Source: Dyella sp. 2HG41-7
GTDB lineage: Bacteria > Pseudomonadota > Gammaproteobacteria > Xanthomonadales > Rhodanobacteraceae
Assembly (NCBI RefSeq): GCF_021390675.1
Contig: NZ_JAJEJV010000004.1
Coordinates: forward strand, 682,001 to 746,000
Direction: 5' to 3'
Length of the DNA stretch: 64,000 nucleotides
Shown here: positions 63,179 to 64,000 of the stretch, one piece after another
Layout: each line of letters starts with the position of its first letter
Numbering within the stretch: position 1 is the stretch's first letter
Made by a program: the position numbers and the translations under genes
The notes under the pieces: generated by a model
Told to the model about the DNA's origin: nothing
Database searches by the model: none
Seen by the model: only the letters and a program-made list of their open reading frames with translations

Positions 63179-63565
63179 TCAAGCATCCTTGCGCCTGGAT
63201 TGCAGTTGCGCGACCAGCGCCTCGAGCTCGGCCAATTCGTTATCGCTGACGTCCGCCTTCTGCGACATCCACGCGACGAACGGCGAGAGCGAACCGGACA
63301 ACGTCTTCTCGACAAACTGACCCACGGCATTGTTCAACGCTTCGCCCGGTCCCGTCGCGGTGGTGTAGCGATAGACGCCTTCCACATGGCGGCGTTTCAG
63401 ATACGACTTCGCGCGCAAGCGCTCCATCATCGTCAACACGGTGGAGCGCGCCAGGCCACGCGACTCGCCGAAATCGGCGGCCACTTCGCCCACCGACGCG
63501 TGTTCGTGTTCGGCCAGGTAATGCAGGAGCGCGAGCTCCTGGTCGCCGATCGAGGGTTTGGTCAT
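63179..63565 (-). CDS. BlaI/MecI/CopY-family transcriptional repressor
   Basis: A 128-residue repressor with the winged helix LALLHYLAEHEHASVGEVAADF, STVLTMMERLRAKSYLKRRHVEG and a dimerisation helix at the C-terminus. Family members bind TACA-type dyads as dimers and are removed by an M56 peptidase encoded next. Two matching dyads lie upstream of its start (63582-63597 and 63611-63626), so it should repress itself and the M56 gene. Targets beyond this operon may include the divergent DUF2076 gene. Confidence 0.92.
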   Translation of the reverse strand: MTKPSIGDQELALLHYLAEHEHASVGEVAADFGESRGLARSTVLTMMERLRAKSYLKRRHVEGVYRYTTATGPGEALNNAVGQFVEKTLSGSLSPFVAWMSQKADVSDNELAELEALVAQLQSRRKDA

Positions 63566-63581
63566 GATGGTGCACTCGCCT

Positions 63582-63626
63582 GACTACAGTTGTAGTCAAC
63601 GCTACGCCATGACTACGCCTGTAGTC
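63582..63626. promoter_or_regulatory. Two BlaI-type operator dyads
   Basis: GACTACAGTTGTAGTC (63582-63597) is a perfect palindrome, and GACTACGCCTGTAGTC (63611-63626) is a second near-perfect copy with a centre-to-centre distance of 29 bases, close to three helical turns. They fit the TACA/TGTA core bound by BlaI-type repressors and lie between blaI and the divergent DUF2076 gene. Confidence 0.88.
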
Positions 63627-63779
63627 AATAGGCCTTTCGACCGCCGAAACTGAATGCGCTCCCGTCTGAGCGCCAAGGGACATAGCACGAAGGTCACCCC
63701 TTGAGGTCACACAAGCTGCGCATACTTTCTTCGATGCCTGCATCGTGCCGGCGCCCTTAGCAGTCCAACGGATATCCCC

Positions 63780-64000
63780 ATGACTCCCCAGGAACAAACT
63801 CTTCTCGACGATTTCCTTCAGCGCCTGGCCGCCGTCAACGGCGTGGCCAAGGACGCGCAGGCCGATGCGCTGATTCACCAGCGCCTGGCCGGTCAGCCCG
63901 ATGCGTTGTACTTGCTCGTGCAACGCAGCTTGTTGCAACAGCACGCGCTGGACGCAGCCAAGGCGCAAATTGCGCAGTTGCAAGCGAAAGCGGCGGGCCA
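63780..64000 (+). CDS. DUF2076-family protein, N-terminal part
   Basis: The gene starts at 63780 and continues past the right edge; only the first 73 residues are visible. MTPQEQTLLDDFLQRLAAV, then DAQADALIHQRLAGQPDALYLLVQRSLLQQHAL, followed by a Gln/Ala-rich coiled-coil-like stretch, match the DUF2076 N-terminal helical pattern. DUF2076 proteins are periplasmic or membrane-associated and of unknown function. It is divergent from blaI and shares its operator region. Confidence 0.82.
   Translation, partial: MTPQEQTLLDDFLQRLAAVNGVAKDAQADALIHQRLAGQPDALYLLVQRSLLQQHALDAAKAQIAQLQAKAAG

Noticed and set aside
1-64000. CRISPR arrays, rRNA genes and intact transposase genes
   Set aside because: None seen: no regularly spaced direct repeats, no rRNA-like segments and no transposase domains. 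The repeats found are palindromic and non-coding.

Overview
The window reads as chromosomal DNA of a GC-rich, polarly flagellated gammaproteobacterium. Two things point to the Xanthomonadales, most likely a Rhodanobacteraceae (Dyella/Luteibacter-like) relative: the gene order fliK-fliLMNOPQR-flhBAFG-fliA-cheYZA-motCD, and the set of secreted peptidases, outer-membrane proteins and dispersed palindromic repeats. This placement is an inference from gene order and style; no rRNA is present.

Positions 1-18.3 kb hold a nearly unbroken plus-strand flagellar and chemotaxis run. It contains the end of fliK, a terminator, a textbook sigma-54 promoter, fliL to fliR, flhB, flhA, flhF, flhG, fliA, then cheY, cheZ, cheA, motC, motD, a cheW-like gene and a DUF2802 gene. 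This is the F6-type chemotaxis core found next to polar flagella, but without cheB or cheR. Most gaps in the run carry a palindromic repeat, and one repeat lies inside the fliP reading frame.

Positions 18.4-32.1 kb hold two divergent units. On the minus strand is a pair encoding a FliK-like protein and a stand-alone FlhB C-terminal domain. On the plus strand is a second, F7-type chemotaxis cluster: STAS protein, cheY, cheA, mcp, cheW, mcp, cheR, cheD, cheB, a short membrane mcp-like gene and a second STAS protein. Each unit starts at a perfect FliA (sigma-28) promoter, and a 649-bp imperfect inverted repeat separates the two promoters. FliA, made by the upstream cluster, should therefore switch on both units. 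A further FliA-like site precedes the cheW gene inside the cluster.

Positions 32.4-42.8 kb are mixed: a small membrane-anchored protein, a broken RHS-type gene start, a periplasmic GH13 glucosidase, an exported epoxide-hydrolase-like protein, an SPFH protein with a ribbon-helix-helix partner, three exported proteins (one an outer-membrane barrel), an M61 aminopeptidase and a tRNA-Arg(CCG).

Positions 42.9-64 kb hold housekeeping and stress genes: a DUF4386 membrane protein, a lipase, a GNAT acetyltransferase, a methyltransferase, a DUF1328/CsbD stress group, an mprF-virJ (lpiA-acvB type) membrane-lipid operon, a lipoprotein and queF. They continue with RidA and aldo-keto reductase, a GST, a dipeptidyl-peptidase IV with a second zinc peptidase, two FtsX-type permeases, a BlaI/M56 regulatory pair with clear operators, and the start of a DUF2076 gene. 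The most unusual material is the late-promoter FliK-like/FlhB-like pair, the large inverted repeat between two FliA promoters, and a family of branched palindromic elements seen after queF and between flhF and flhG.
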